This document shows, piece after piece, positions 1 to 8,696 of a stretch of 64,000 bases of DNA; the stretch's first letter is position 1; the number at the start of each line of letters is the position of its first letter. A program made the position numbers and the translations under genes. Source of the DNA: Neptunicoccus cionae (GTDB lineage Bacteria; Pseudomonadota; Alphaproteobacteria; Rhodobacterales; Rhodobacteraceae); assembly GCF_014643735.1 (NCBI RefSeq), contig NZ_BMKA01000003.1:310001-374000 (forward strand). Direction: 5' to 3'. The notes beneath the pieces were generated by a model. It was given only the letters and a program-made list of their open reading frames with translations. It did no database searches and was not told the origin of the DNA.

Positions 1-1716
1 ATAGATGGAGCCCTCGCCCTCATCCAGATGACCCAATTCATCCCGCCAATCCGCCAGCGGCATGTAATTATCGATCCCGATATAGTCGATCTCTGCCTGC
101 GCCCAAAGCGGATCAAGGTGGAATAATACATCCCCCGATCCGTCAGCCGGATGATAGCCGAAGTACTCCGACCAATCCGCTGCATAGCCGATCTTGACCT
201 CAGCCCCCAACACCGCCCGCACATCCTGTGCCAGCTGCTGCAAGGCCAGCACAGCGGGAAAACTGTTCACACCATCCCTGATCCGCGTCAAGCCGCGCAT
301 TTCCGAACCAATGTTGAAGGCCTCGACCCCGCCCGCCGCAAGACACAGATGGGCGTAATGCAGAATAAACCGGCGATAACTCCACTCCGCAGGGCCGCTG
401 TAATTCACAGCCCCTTCGACGACAGAAAAATCCGAAACAGCCGCAGTCCCGAAGAAGGCAGCAACCTCCGCCTCTGCCGCTGGTGTTTTGTCACTGGTGC
501 CGTCCTGACCAGCCGCTTTCGCCGTCGTAATCCGTCCGCGCCAAGGCATCACAGGCTGGTCAGGATCATCGGAATATGGATCAGGCAACCCGTTCCCATC
601 CTGAACATCCATCAGGATAAAAGGGTAGAAAACAACACTCTGCCCAACTTCTTTCATGTGTTCGATCGCTTCCAACACCGCCCCGTCCGCAGGCGTCCCA
701 CCATAGGCAGGCCGCCCCCCGTCAAAACTGACCAGACTGGCTGCCGAACGGGGCACGCCAGAGACCACCCAAGGCATCGGATCGCCGTCCACCTCCGTCT
801 GCTCCACACGGGGCGTCAGGCTACAAGACCCGCACCTCAGGTCATCTCCGAACCAGCTCACCACGAGCGAAACAGAAGCGATATTCGGCACGTCCTGCGC
901 CAGATCCTCCAGCGCATGTACCAGATCGGTGTCCCCCCGCGGAGAGTTCACATTGGCAAAAGCCCCGTCCCCGAAATCGCCCGGATATTCCACTGGCGTC
1001 ACCGCCAGCGAATACTCCCCCGTACCCGGTATCAGACAAACACCGGTAATATCCCGCGACGGATCATCCAGCGTTGCGTGTTCAGGCTGTGCCTTGCGAA
1101 ACACCTCGAAGTTAAACTGGGGAATCCGGTTTCCGAACGGCCCGAGATCAAGGTCTTCAAACACAATATACGCCGTCCCGCGATAGCTTGGCGCATTCTC
1201 AAGCCCCTCAATCGCCGCAATGGTCGGATCAGGCGCCTGCGTTTCATCTCCGCGATAAAACGCAATCGACAGACCATCGCGGCTGACCTCCTGCCCGTCC
1301 GCCCAAATCCGTCCGATTTTATCCACAACGCCTTCGCCCAGCGCAAACGCAACATTGACCGTATAGGAATAAGCCTTCGTCGTTACCTTAGCCCCGCCTG
1401 AACCCTTGCCACCGCCCGATGTTTGCGTGTTCACATGTTCCTCAAACCGGCTCGCCCAGATCAGATGCCCCGCAATCCGCGCGCGTCCCATGACCCGTGG
1501 CACAGCCGCGCCCTCGCTCACCCCTTGCAGACGGAAACTCTCCAAACGTCCGGTCTCGACCACCTGACTGCCAGAGCCGAGGATTTTCTGGTCGATTACC
1601 CCGCCAAGGCTTGCCCCGACAGCCTTGCCAATCGCCGCCCCCGTTAAACCCAGCACAGTGCCCCCGAAAGTGCCACCGATCGCAGCACCCGCTGCTGATA
1701 ACAATATCGTCGCCAT
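1..1716 (-). CDS. GTA tail hub / host-specificity protein g15, 5'-proximal part (truncated by window edge)
   Basis: Reading the minus strand from the ATG at 1716 gives an open frame that runs off position 1, so only the first 572 codons or so are present. The N-terminus is a glycine/alanine-rich hydrophobic stretch (residues about 1-45) followed by motifs typical of the large RcGTA g15 protein, such as VPRVMGRARIAGHLIW and KAYSYTVNVAFALGEG, and then a glycoside-hydrolase-like TIM-barrel section (EAFNIGSEMRGLT, AADWSEYFGYHP). In the R. capsulatus particle this protein forms the baseplate hub and tail tip. The start overlaps the g14 stop as TAATG, which indicates translational coupling. Identity is confident; the C-terminal part lies outside the window. 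Confidence 0.9.
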   Translation of the reverse strand, partial: MATILLSAAGAAIGGTFGGTVLGLTGAAIGKAVGASLGGVIDQKILGSGSQVVETGRLESFRLQGVSEGAAVPRVMGRARIAGHLIWASRFEEHVNTQTSGGGKGSGGAKVTTKAYSYTVNVAFALGEGVVDKIGRIWADGQEVSRDGLSIAFYRGDETQAPDPTIAAIEGLENAPSYRGTAYIVFEDLDLGPFGNRIPQFNFEVFRKAQPEHATLDDPSRDITGVCLIPGTGEYSLAVTPVEYPGDFGDGAFANVNSPRGDTDLVHALEDLAQDVPNIASVSLVVSWFGDDLRCGSCSLTPRVEQTEVDGDPMPWVVSGVPRSAASLVSFDGGRPAYGGTPADGAVLEAIEHMKEVGQSVVFYPFILMDVQDGNGLPDPYSDDPDQPVMPWRGRITTAKAAGQDGTSDKTPAAEAEVAAFFGTAAVSDFSVVEGAVNYSGPAEWSYRRFILHYAHLCLAAGGVEAFNIGSEMRGLTRIRDGVNSFPAVLALQQLAQDVRAVLGAEVKIGYAADWSEYFGYHPADGSGDVLFHLDPLWAQAEIDYIGIDNYMPLADWRDELGHLDEGEGSIY

Positions 1717-2168
1717 TAGCCCCTCCTCTCGGGAAATTCGAATTGCGCTACGATCCGACGGGACCAAGCGCGCGTCAGAGGCGTTTCAACCACCCCCTTG
1801 CCACTGTAGGCATGTAAAACCGTTGGCAGACCCGCCTTGGCTGGCCCCAGAAAACCCAGATGCTTGGCCACTCCACGCCGACGCATCCGGAACAACACCA
1901 CATCGCCAGCCCGTGCAGGACAGACAGGCACAGCCACCAAATGCCGCCGCGCCACGCGCCACAACCGTTCCTGCCCCGAAGGTTCCGACCAATCCGCAGT
2001 GTAGGCAGGAACAGCTTCAGGCTCCGCCCCAAGCACCTCTCGCCACACACCACGCAGCAGCCCCAGACAATCCGCGCCCTGCCCCTTCACACTGCATTGA
2101 TGGCGATAAGGCGTGCCGATCCAGCTCCGCGCCGCGTCGAGGATTTTTTCTCGCATTTCAGGTGTCAT
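1716..2168 (-). CDS. GTA g14, NlpC/P60-type cell-wall peptidase
   Basis: 150 aa. This is the small peptidase carried at the tip of the GTA tail; it is thought to cut peptidoglycan peptides during DNA entry. The NlpC/P60 hallmark is visible: a Cys in QGADCLGLLRG (about residue 34), preceded by WIGTPYRHQ, a later catalytic His in KHLGFLG (about residue 102), and a conserved C-terminal HAYSGKGVVE segment. Length matches phage cell-wall peptidases of the TIGR02219 type. It starts two codons' width from the g13 stop and its own stop overlaps the g15 start. Position between g13 and g15 is the RcGTA order. Confidence 0.92.
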   Translation of the reverse strand: MTPEMREKILDAARSWIGTPYRHQCSVKGQGADCLGLLRGVWREVLGAEPEAVPAYTADWSEPSGQERLWRVARRHLVAVPVCPARAGDVVLFRMRRRGVAKHLGFLGPAKAGLPTVLHAYSGKGVVETPLTRAWSRRIVAQFEFPERRG

Positions 2169-3056
2169 TTAAGCGCGCCGCGCGCCGTCCATCGGACGTC
2201 CCGCAATCGGATAGGTCAGGCTGAAATCCTCACCCGGCATATGGGGAAAACCGCGAAAGTTGAAGAAGTTACCGAATTTCTCCTGACAGGTGCCCGCCTG
2301 CTTGTCGCATCCTGCATGCAACCGTATCCGATCGCCGTTCCCAATCGGAAAACGTGTCTCTTCCCACAGCTCCACCACATGGACCGGCCCGCGGCGGTAA
2401 TCGACCTTTACCAACCCCTCGGCCCCTTCGTTCGGCCCGCTCAGCCATGTGACCTTCCCTTGCGCGAACCAGTCTTCCTCAAACGTGCTCAGATGTTTCA
2501 ACTCAATCACCCGCCGACCCTTAGAGGTATCCACAGCGTCCTCCGCCACTAATCCCTCGGCAAACAAATCCACACCGCATTTCACGTCCCCGAGCAGCCT
2601 GTCACACTGGCGCAGATACGTCCGACCGACGGGTTTGTTCAAAGCCTCGCTCAACCCGCGCAACTCTGCCTCGAAAGCACCGTTCCCCCGACGCACCTCC
2701 CCAATGGTGCCGCGAAACTGAAGAATGGTCTGTTCGGGCTGCTGCCAGTTCACCAACCAGTGGAACACTTCAGCCCCGTCAAACCGCCCCGTTTCTATGT
2801 CAAGATCACTGATCCCCAGCGAACTCAGCGCCCCTACAGCCTGCGAGTTATCCACCGCCAGTCCAGTAGAGCTCTCCACCGCGCTCGCATCCATCCCCGA
2901 GGATGCCTCACACAACACCCCCTCAATCATCAAATCCGTGTCGTGATCGGTAAACCCGAACACGCGCCCGTCCCTGCGCCGCACAACCCAAGCCCGACAC
3001 AGCGTTGTCGCACCACCGTTCAGATGCTTTTGCATCACCTCGCCGATCGTTCGCAT
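2169..3056 (-). CDS. GTA g13, DUF2163 tail hub protein
   Basis: 295 aa. DUF2163 / phage BR0599-like protein, part of the iron-rich distal tail hub in the RcGTA particle. The N-terminus has the family signature: CRAWVVRRRDGRVFGFTDHD followed by a pattern of conserved SGMDASAVESSTGLAVDN. A cysteine-rich C-terminal segment (CDRLLGDVKCGVD near residue 150 and AGCDKQAGTCQEKFGN near residue 250) fits the known Fe-S or metal-binding Cys set of this family. The ATG at 3056 overlaps the last base of g12's stop codon, and the gene ends directly against g14. Confident by motif and order. Confidence 0.92.
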   Translation of the reverse strand: MRTIGEVMQKHLNGGATTLCRAWVVRRRDGRVFGFTDHDTDLMIEGVLCEASSGMDASAVESSTGLAVDNSQAVGALSSLGISDLDIETGRFDGAEVFHWLVNWQQPEQTILQFRGTIGEVRRGNGAFEAELRGLSEALNKPVGRTYLRQCDRLLGDVKCGVDLFAEGLVAEDAVDTSKGRRVIELKHLSTFEEDWFAQGKVTWLSGPNEGAEGLVKVDYRRGPVHVVELWEETRFPIGNGDRIRLHAGCDKQAGTCQEKFGNFFNFRGFPHMPGEDFSLTYPIAGRPMDGARRA

Positions 3057-3688
3057 CAGACCCGCACCTCCACCACAGGGACACTTGGGACTGATCCGGC
3101 GGCAAAGCTGGCCATGCTCATCTCCAAACGATCCGTGTCAAATCGCACCGGCACATCAAAGGCAAACCCCGCCGTCACCAGCGCAGCTTCTGGCGGCGCT
3201 TCGTAAAAGCTGATTACACCGGTCGCATAATTCACATCATAATGTTCGCCTTCAAACACTTCCGCACCACCAACCCCGACAGACACAGTGCCCTGAACCG
3301 GCTTGGAAATTGCGCGGCAATAGGTGGTCTCCCCAGACCTGTAAGTTTTGCACAGCGCAATGTCCGAGCTCACACTATCCCCCACCGCAATCTCCTGATC
3401 CGCAAACACAGGCTCCCGAGAGGCCAGACAACTTTTGAAATCCGTCCAGTCCTTCCAGCGAAACCCGAACAACCGCCCCCGCCGCGCTTCAAAGAACGCG
3501 ATTACAGCCTCCAGATCATCGGTAGAGCGCATGGCAACCCCCGCATCATACCGACGCCGCGCATGGGCCCACGGGCTGTTACGCTCCTCATAGCCGCTGT
3601 TAAGCGTCACGATCTCGGTGCGCCGCTCCGGCCCGCCGGTTGACCCGAAAGACAATCCGGCCGGAAATCTGACTTCATGAAAGTTCAA
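3056..3688 (-). CDS. GTA g12, DUF2460 distal tail protein
   Basis: 210 aa. DUF2460 family (TIGR02217); in the RcGTA structure this forms the distal tail ring. The opening FHEVRFPAGLSFGSTGGPERRTE and the internal segment WAHARRRYDAGVAMRS, followed by FFEARRGRLFGFRWKDW, are characteristic of the family. Predicted all-beta globular, no signal peptide. It lies 11 bases after the tape-measure gene and its stop overlaps the start of g13 by one base. No irregularity seen. Confidence 0.93.
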   Translation of the reverse strand: MNFHEVRFPAGLSFGSTGGPERRTEIVTLNSGYEERNSPWAHARRRYDAGVAMRSTDDLEAVIAFFEARRGRLFGFRWKDWTDFKSCLASREPVFADQEIAVGDSVSSDIALCKTYRSGETTYCRAISKPVQGTVSVGVGGAEVFEGEHYDVNYATGVISFYEAPPEAALVTAGFAFDVPVRFDTDRLEMSMASFAAGSVPSVPVVEVRV

Positions 3689-3699
3689 GATGTGTACTC

Positions 3700-4365
3700 C
3701 TACTGATTCCGGTTGCCACGGGCGATGGCCCGACTGATCCCTGCTGCCACTTGGGTCTGGGACCGTGTGAAACTCTCGGCGTCCGGTGTTGTGATATTCA
3801 TCGTGACGCTTACCGCATTGCCCCCTCCGGCCCCTTCAACGCCCAGCCGCCCGTCCGCCCCGCGGCGCAGCGGCATAATCGCCTCCGGTCCTGCCTCTCC
3901 CATCAATCCCATTCCACCGCGCATAGGAAAGACAGTCGGCCCTCCCACAACACCGCCTTTGGCAAAGGCCGTCGCTCGCCCCCCGACAAAAGCGTTCCCG
4001 TTCGCGCTTGGAAAAATACTGCCAAGGATTGAATTGACGCCCCCGCTCAGCGCCCCCCCGATGGCATCTGTCACAGGCGACATCGCCTGACTAAACGTGC
4101 TGCGGATCATCCGCTGCGCCAGCGACTCCAGCACATCGGAAAACTTTGCCCCCTCAAGGATCACATCCCCGAAAGCCCCTCGCAGCCCTTTAGACAAAGA
4201 AGACGACAACCCCCGCGCCTCCTTCTCCGCCACCGAGATACTCGTCTGCATCCCGTTCAACTCCTGCTGGAAAACAGCCGACATTTGCGCCGTGGCAGAA
4301 ATATTGCTCTCCAGAGACTCCAGCTGGTTTTCCAGCGTCTCCAGATCAGATCCATAATCACTCAT
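3700..4365 (-). CDS. GTA g11, short tail tape-measure protein
   Basis: 221 aa. The N-terminal half (about residues 1-60) is polar and heptad-like (LETLENQLESLESNI), as expected of a coiled-coil, and the centre is Gly/Ala-rich and hydrophobic with RGGMGLMGEAGPEAIMPLRRG, a sequence common at the C-terminal side of phage tape-measure proteins. It is much shorter than in siphophages, which matches the roughly 50 nm tail of RcGTA-like particles because tape-measure length sets tail length. It follows the g10.1 gene after 21 bases. Confidence 0.9.
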   Translation of the reverse strand: MSDYGSDLETLENQLESLESNISATAQMSAVFQQELNGMQTSISVAEKEARGLSSSLSKGLRGAFGDVILEGAKFSDVLESLAQRMIRSTFSQAMSPVTDAIGGALSGGVNSILGSIFPSANGNAFVGGRATAFAKGGVVGGPTVFPMRGGMGLMGEAGPEAIMPLRRGADGRLGVEGAGGGNAVSVTMNITTPDAESFTRSQTQVAAGISRAIARGNRNQ

Positions 4366-4386
4366 GCTTGGTCCTTTCTGTTGGTC

Positions 4387-4566
4387 TTACGTGTCAGGAA
4401 ATTGCACGCAGAGCGCATCAAGCCGCGCACGGCTCAGCCCCGGCGTCACCCCCGGCGCCACACCCGCCATCATCATCAACTCCACCGGCGTCAGCGCCCA
4501 GAACTGGTCTGGCAACAGGCGCAACTGACCCAGCCCCAGCGCCATTAATCCCGCCCAGTCAATCAT
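4387..4566 (-). CDS. GTA small tail-assembly protein (rcc01693-like, g10.1)
   Basis: 59 aa, below the usual ORF-calling cut-off. Translation from the ATG at 4566 begins MIDWAGLMALGLGQLRLLPD and contains FWALTPVEL and then a run of three Met residues, which is the pattern of the small phage tail-assembly-chaperone-like protein that sits between g10 and g11 in RcGTA clusters. Its start overlaps the end of g10 by 8 bases, as in other coupled pairs of this operon. It ends 21 bases before g11. Probable role is chaperoning the tape measure during tail assembly, by analogy with phage tail chaperones. Confidence 0.85.
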   Translation of the reverse strand: MIDWAGLMALGLGQLRLLPDQFWALTPVELMMMAGVAPGVTPGLSRARLDALCVQFPDT

Positions 4567-4885
4567 CCGCAGGCTCCGGCAAGGTAAAGGTCAGCCGCAA
4601 CAACAACCCCGCCGCCCGCGCAGCCCCCATCGCGCCGCCGGAAATCTCGGCCTGCCGCAAATCAGTCTCGCTACCCTCCCAGCCGGCGCCCGTTAATCCG
4701 GCCCACAAAAGCGCGATAAGGTCGTCCGCTTTGAACGCCCCCCGCTCGAACCGTTCAATCAGCGGCAACACCCCCTCAGCCCCCAGACGCGCCTCTAGTT
4801 TAGCCAACGCACCAAGGCTCAACCGCATCACGCGCTCGACACCATCAACCGTCAGCACCACCTCTCCGCGATAAGGGTTCCCCAT
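4559..4885 (-). CDS. GTA g10, gene transfer agent family protein (DUF3356-like)
   Basis: 108 aa. Matches the g10 family of GTA clusters, a tail tube chaperone-like small protein: it begins MGNPYRGEVVLTVDG, continues with LGALAKLEARLG, and has a C-terminal basic/hydrophobic helix. The ATG shares one base with the g9 stop (TGATG), so translation is likely coupled to the tail-tube gene. It overlaps the downstream 59-aa gene by 8 bases. Exact function in particle assembly is not established; assignment rests on sequence and position. Confidence 0.88.
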   Translation of the reverse strand: MGNPYRGEVVLTVDGVERVMRLSLGALAKLEARLGAEGVLPLIERFERGAFKADDLIALLWAGLTGAGWEGSETDLRQAEISGGAMGAARAAGLLLRLTFTLPEPADD

Positions 4886-5301
4886 CAGATCGCCGAAAAA
4901 GCCAGCGCACCAGCCGAAGCAAAGGCCATCTCATAGGTCGCCTCCCCGTCAAACTGCCCCGCATACTCAAGCGAGGTAATCTGAAACGCGCCCTCAACGA
5001 TCCCGAAATCCGGTATCACCACCTGAAAATCCGGTATCTGCCCGTCAAAGAAAATCTGCCGCGCCCGCTCGTCCGTGCTGTCATCGCGAAACACACCGGA
5101 ACCGCTAATGCTCGCGGTTTTCACGCCGCCACCCGCCAACAACTCGCGCCAGCCCCCCGTGCTGTCCAGCGCAGTCACATCAACCGTTTCTGTATTAAAT
5201 GAGATACGCGACGCACGAAGACCCGCCAGAGTCTCAAAACTGCCCGCATTATCCATATCCACTTTAATCAGCAGATCTTTCCCGTTCTGTGCCGTCATCA
5301 A
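4885..5301 (-). CDS. GTA g9, major tail (tube) protein
   Basis: 138 aa. Phage major tail protein of the TP901-1 type, which forms the hexameric tail tube. Visible signature: the N-terminal MTAQNGKDLLIKVDMD, then FETLAGLRASRISFNTETVDVT followed by STGGWRELL, the usual beta-sandwich opening of this family, and SGSGVFRDDSTD. Length is normal. It starts 60 bases after g8; this gap contains no recognisable signal other than a ribosome-binding site (AGGAGAG-like) just ahead of the ATG. Confidence 0.93.
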   Translation of the reverse strand: MMTAQNGKDLLIKVDMDNAGSFETLAGLRASRISFNTETVDVTALDSTGGWRELLAGGGVKTASISGSGVFRDDSTDERARQIFFDGQIPDFQVVIPDFGIVEGAFQITSLEYAGQFDGEATYEMAFASAGALAFSAI

Positions 5302-5361
5302 TCTCTCCTAATTTCTGTAATTTTGTTACTGCAATGTTTTCTGAAATCGACCCAACGCCGT

Positions 5362-5772
5362 TCAGCTGTCTTCCACGAAGGCGCGAAACTTCAGACGTAT
5401 CTGCCGCTGTTCCGGACTGCCTTCCCGCACAGCGCGCGCCGCCCGAAAAGACAGCGAAACCAAATGCCCCCGCGCCAGAACAATGTCCGCACCGATCACC
5501 GCATCACACACCGCCGCCGCCACCTGCTTTGCTCCGGCAAATCCCGCCGACGAAGACACCACGCGAACGTCCAGATCGTGCAAGGCCGCCCCCGCCGACC
5601 CGCTGGAACGATCCCGCGCCTGCTCATCCCCGAGCATGACATACAGATCCGGTATTGCCCCGCTTGGCGGCGCATCAAACACGTTGCCTCCGACCAGCCC
5701 TGTCAACACCGCATCTCCAGTCAGCGCCAGATACACCCCCTGCTGAAGCGCATGAGAAACCGCATAAGTCAC
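5362..5772 (-). CDS. GTA g8, DUF3168 tail terminator-type protein
   Basis: 136 aa. DUF3168 family, a tail-completion/terminator-like protein between head connector and tail tube. The sequence MTYAVSHALQQGVYLALTGD near the start and LYVMLGDEQARDRSS in the middle are characteristic, with a C-terminal FRAFVEDS. The start overlaps the end of g7 by four bases (ATGA), implying coupled translation. No unusual feature. Confidence 0.9.
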   Translation of the reverse strand: MTYAVSHALQQGVYLALTGDAVLTGLVGGNVFDAPPSGAIPDLYVMLGDEQARDRSSGSAGAALHDLDVRVVSSSAGFAGAKQVAAAVCDAVIGADIVLARGHLVSLSFRAARAVREGSPEQRQIRLKFRAFVEDS

Positions 5773-6110
5773 GTCAGCACCTCCTCACGGGTCCAGCACA
5801 GCAGATACAATCCGGCACTGTCATGTTCCGCCACCGATTCAATTCCATAAATCCGGCTCCCTTCGACAAATCGCTGCCCCGGCATCGGTCGCTGCGGATC
5901 ACCTTGCGGTGCGCCGCGCACAATGATCCTGTGCCGCTCCAGCGCTGTCGTCCCGGCGGAGACCTCAGTTACTCGCACACTGCGCATCTGCACGTCCGCC
6001 CAAACCTCTCCCAAGGCCACCCAGTCCCGTTCAAATCCGCCCGCACCGTCGGAAATCCGCTGCCGCCGCTCCAGCGTCAGCTGCCGGTTCAACTCCACGG
6101 TCCGCCCCAT
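5769..6110 (-). CDS. GTA g7, head-tail adaptor
   Basis: 113 aa. Phage SPP1 gp16-type head-tail joining protein (TIGR01563 / Pfam phage_H_T_join). Signature LNRQLTLERRQRISDGAGGF at the N-terminus, then a WADV segment and GQRFVEGSRIYGIESV near the C-terminal third. It stacks on the connector to close the head. It abuts g6 with no gap (g6 ends at 6111) and overlaps g8 by four bases. Confidence 0.91.
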   Translation of the reverse strand: MGRTVELNRQLTLERRQRISDGAGGFERDWVALGEVWADVQMRSVRVTEVSAGTTALERHRIIVRGAPQGDPQRPMPGQRFVEGSRIYGIESVAEHDSAGLYLLCWTREEVLT

Positions 6111-6698
6111 CTATGCGCCCCCCAACAACCGCACCTTGCGGAAGCGCTCCAGCAGGGACAGGATCGCAGTCGGCAAACTCGCCCCCTCACGGCTCGCGCG
6201 GTGCTCGTAGAATTCCGCCGCTAACAGCAAAACAGCCCGCGCCAGATCAGGCGGCACATCGCTCCAGACAGGGCCATATCCGGCTGTAAAAGAAATCTCC
6301 GCACTGCCCCCATCCGGAATAACCGCCAGTGCCAGCCCAACTGCCACCAAAGCAGGGTTCTGACTGTCCCGTTCCAAATGATAGGTTTCCGGCGGCATGA
6401 CGGTCTCACCACCCGCCCTGTCCACCAACGTCAGCGTATCTACCGATTGCACAGGGCGCACCGGCAACACCTGCCGGTCATAGTGCCGCCAAGCGGTCAG
6501 CGCCCAGTTGAAAGACTTCTCCAGCAGCACCAGCCCTGTCCGGCCTTCCACCGCACTAATCGCTGCACGCAGATAGGCTTCTAGCAAGTCGTCCTGCTCC
6601 GCCCCGCTAGAAAACCCAGTCCCCAGCCGCAAATGCTCCTTCAGCAATGCCAAAGGCAGCGATCCGCTCGGAACGCTTGAAAGTTCAGTCAAAATCAT
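6111..6698 (-). CDS. GTA g6, head-tail connector protein
   Basis: 195 aa. Phage gp6-like head-tail connector (TIGR02215). The start was placed at the ATG at 6698 (MILTELSSVPSGSLPLALLK) because a GGGAGA ribosome site stands nine bases ahead of it and because the family begins here; a longer frame to 6797 would add an unrelated 33 residues and start with TTG. Typical motifs are LKEHLRLGTGF and LEAYLRAAISAVEGRTGL, followed by ITFTAGYGP-type and LARAVLLLAAEFYEHR. 147 bases separate it from the capsid gene. Confidence 0.9.
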   Translation of the reverse strand: MILTELSSVPSGSLPLALLKEHLRLGTGFSSGAEQDDLLEAYLRAAISAVEGRTGLVLLEKSFNWALTAWRHYDRQVLPVRPVQSVDTLTLVDRAGGETVMPPETYHLERDSQNPALVAVGLALAVIPDGGSAEISFTAGYGPVWSDVPPDLARAVLLLAAEFYEHRASREGASLPTAILSLLERFRKVRLLGGA

Positions 6699-6818
6699 AA
6701 GCGTATTCTCCCAATACGGATCAAATTTAATAAATTGATGTGTGCGGGCCGGCTGGACGGAGGACAGCAGAACCGCCCCGCAACACATCAGGAACAACGA
6801 AGCGAACCCCGTTGTACC

Positions 6819-6833
6819 ATCCCTGAAAGGGAT
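6819..6833 (-). other. Small hairpin just after the major capsid gene
   Basis: A 6-bp perfect stem (ATCCCT / AGGGAT) with a 3-base loop lies 13 bases after the capsid stop codon on the minus-strand transcript, inside the 147-base gap between capsid and connector genes. There is no U-run after it, so it is not a convincing intrinsic terminator. It could stabilise or help process the capsid message, but this is inference. Confidence 0.4.
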
Positions 6834-6845
6834 CCTGTTAACCGC

Positions 6846-8045
6846 TTAAGACGCGGCGAATTTCAGCAGTTTGATGGCCGCAAAGTCGCTGACATCCCCG
6901 CCAACCCGCTTGGTGGCGTAAAACAGCACATGAGGCTTGGCGCTAAACGGATCGCGCAAAATCCGCAGGTCCGGCCGCTCTGCCACGGTATAACCCGCAG
7001 CAAAGTCCCCAAACGCAACGGCGTTGGCCCCGCTGGAAATATCCGGCATATCCTCGGCCACGAGCACCGCATACCCCATCAGACGCGCAGGCTCCCCCGC
7101 GGCCAAACCATCAGACCACAGGAACCGCCCGTCCGCGTCCTTCATCTTGCGCACGGCACCAGCCGTCTTGGAATTCATCACAAAAGTCGCATTGGCGCGG
7201 TATCGCGCACCCAGCGAATAGACCAGATCAACAATCGCATCTGCGGGATCGACCGCCGCAAAATCCCCATCCGCACCGGTCGCGACATAGCCAAGATCAC
7301 CCCAGCTCCAACTGTCGTTCGCTACTGTCGTATAGGTCAGAAACCCCGTTGGCTTGTCCACACCGTCGCCCGACACAAAGGCCACCCCTTCCGCACGGGA
7401 AAACTTGTCCGCAATCCGCGTCGCCAGCCAGCCTTCAACGTCAAACGCACTGTCATCCAGCAACCGCTGAGACGCCTTTGGCAGCGCCGACAATTCATGC
7501 AGCGGGATAGAAATCCGCTCCACCTGCGGCGTCGAAGTCTCTGAGGCCGAACCGGTCTCACTCGCCCATCCCGCGCCAAGTTCGGTGTGATCCACCAGCA
7601 CATCATAGGCCGTGGACTCCACCGCCACCACATTGGCAATCGCGCGGATAGACGCTGTGGCATGCAAAACACCCGCAATCTGATCCGCCGTCTGGGGATC
7701 AACCAGATAGCCCCCGTCCCCCGACACCGCCGTCGAGAGCGCTTTTTCTTCTACATCCAGCGCGCGCATCCCATCGTCATCGCCACTGCGCAGATACGCT
7801 GCAAACGCCTTCTTATGGGGCACCTCAACCTCTGCCACGGCAGACAATACAGGGCGCCGCGCGCCAGTGTTCTTGCGTTCCAGCATGTTCAATCTCTTTT
7901 CCTGTTCCTGAAGTCGGTTTTTCAAATCGCTATTCACCTTGGTTACGTCCTGCAAAAAATCATCCATCGCCGCCTTCACCTGAACAGAAGGCATAGATTT
8001 CGCCTCCTGCGGTGCATCCGGCATGGGGGTGGTTGATGTGCTCAT
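6846..8045 (-). CDS. GTA g5, major capsid protein (HK97 fold)
   Basis: 399 aa. HK97-type capsid protein (TIGR01554). N-terminal scaffolding delta domain (about residues 1-100) is charged and coiled-coil-like (DVTKVNSDLKNRLQEQEKRL), followed by the mature capsid starting near VEEKALSTAVSGDGGYLVDP. Further hallmarks are LLDDSAFDVEGWLA, SGDGVDKPTGF and the C-terminal FAAIKLLKF. The start at ATG 8045 has an AGGA site six bases ahead; the TTG two codons upstream is less likely. The delta domain should be removed by the g4 protease. Confidence 0.95.
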   Translation of the reverse strand: MSTSTTPMPDAPQEAKSMPSVQVKAAMDDFLQDVTKVNSDLKNRLQEQEKRLNMLERKNTGARRPVLSAVAEVEVPHKKAFAAYLRSGDDDGMRALDVEEKALSTAVSGDGGYLVDPQTADQIAGVLHATASIRAIANVVAVESTAYDVLVDHTELGAGWASETGSASETSTPQVERISIPLHELSALPKASQRLLDDSAFDVEGWLATRIADKFSRAEGVAFVSGDGVDKPTGFLTYTTVANDSWSWGDLGYVATGADGDFAAVDPADAIVDLVYSLGARYRANATFVMNSKTAGAVRKMKDADGRFLWSDGLAAGEPARLMGYAVLVAEDMPDISSGANAVAFGDFAAGYTVAERPDLRILRDPFSAKPHVLFYATKRVGGDVSDFAAIKLLKFAAS

Positions 8046-8105
8046 GATCAATCCTGTGCTGTTGATAAAACTGTCGTTGAAAAATTCGGTAAACGCCGGC
8101 GTCCG

Positions 8106-8663
8106 TCAGTCTGACAGCTGCGCCTTTGCGGCCTGAAGGGTGGCTATCAGCTCCTGCGCCAGCGCATCATCCGCCTTGGCGCCCTGTCCGATCCGCGCCT
8201 CTGGAAGCATCGGGAACGTTACCAATGACACCTCCCAAAGATCGAGTTCGTGCAACAATCTTGCGTCACCTGCGGATTTCTCGGCCCGAATTGTTCGATA
8301 TCCGATAGACAAACCCTCAATCGCGCCCGCTTTGATCAGCGCCAAAGCTTCGGCCCCGGCCTGAACCTCCGCCAGAATGCGCCCCTTGACGAATAACCCC
8401 TTGTCGTCCTCGCGCACCTCTTCCCAGACCCCGATCGGACGGCCCGGATCATGCTGCCAGAGCATCTTCACCCGCCGTCCATCCAGCGACATCGCTTTCA
8501 GACTGCGCCCGTAAGCACCCTTCTGGACCACATCACCGCCCTGATCCGAAGCGCCAAACACCGATGCATAGCCCGAGATTTCGCTCCCCTCCGACACATC
8601 AATGCCCGCCTCAAACCGACAAAACTTCCTCTCAAGTGCGCAAGCGCCCTCTCCATATCCCAT
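8106..8663 (-). CDS. GTA g4, HK97-family prohead protease
   Basis: 185 aa. Peptidase family U35/S78: it removes the capsid delta domain during head maturation. Recognisable pieces are GYASVFGASDQGGDVVQKGA, the catalytic His in MLWQHDPGRPIGVW (about residue 70), and the Ser in IEGLSIGYRTI (about residue 119), followed by HELDLWEVSLVTFPM. It sits between portal/g3.5 and capsid, in the standard order, 60 bases upstream of the capsid start. Confidence 0.95.
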   Translation of the reverse strand: MGYGEGACALERKFCRFEAGIDVSEGSEISGYASVFGASDQGGDVVQKGAYGRSLKAMSLDGRRVKMLWQHDPGRPIGVWEEVREDDKGLFVKGRILAEVQAGAEALALIKAGAIEGLSIGYRTIRAEKSAGDARLLHELDLWEVSLVTFPMLPEARIGQGAKADDALAQELIATLQAAKAQLSD

Positions 8664-8696
8664 ACCCGTTTCCTTAATTTGCGATGCCAGAGGGCA

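Noticed and set aside
151-1401. 416-aa plus-strand open frame at the left edge
   Set aside because: It is the antisense shadow of GTA g15, which reads cleanly on the minus strand with family motifs; the plus-strand product is Arg/His/Pro-rich and not protein-like.
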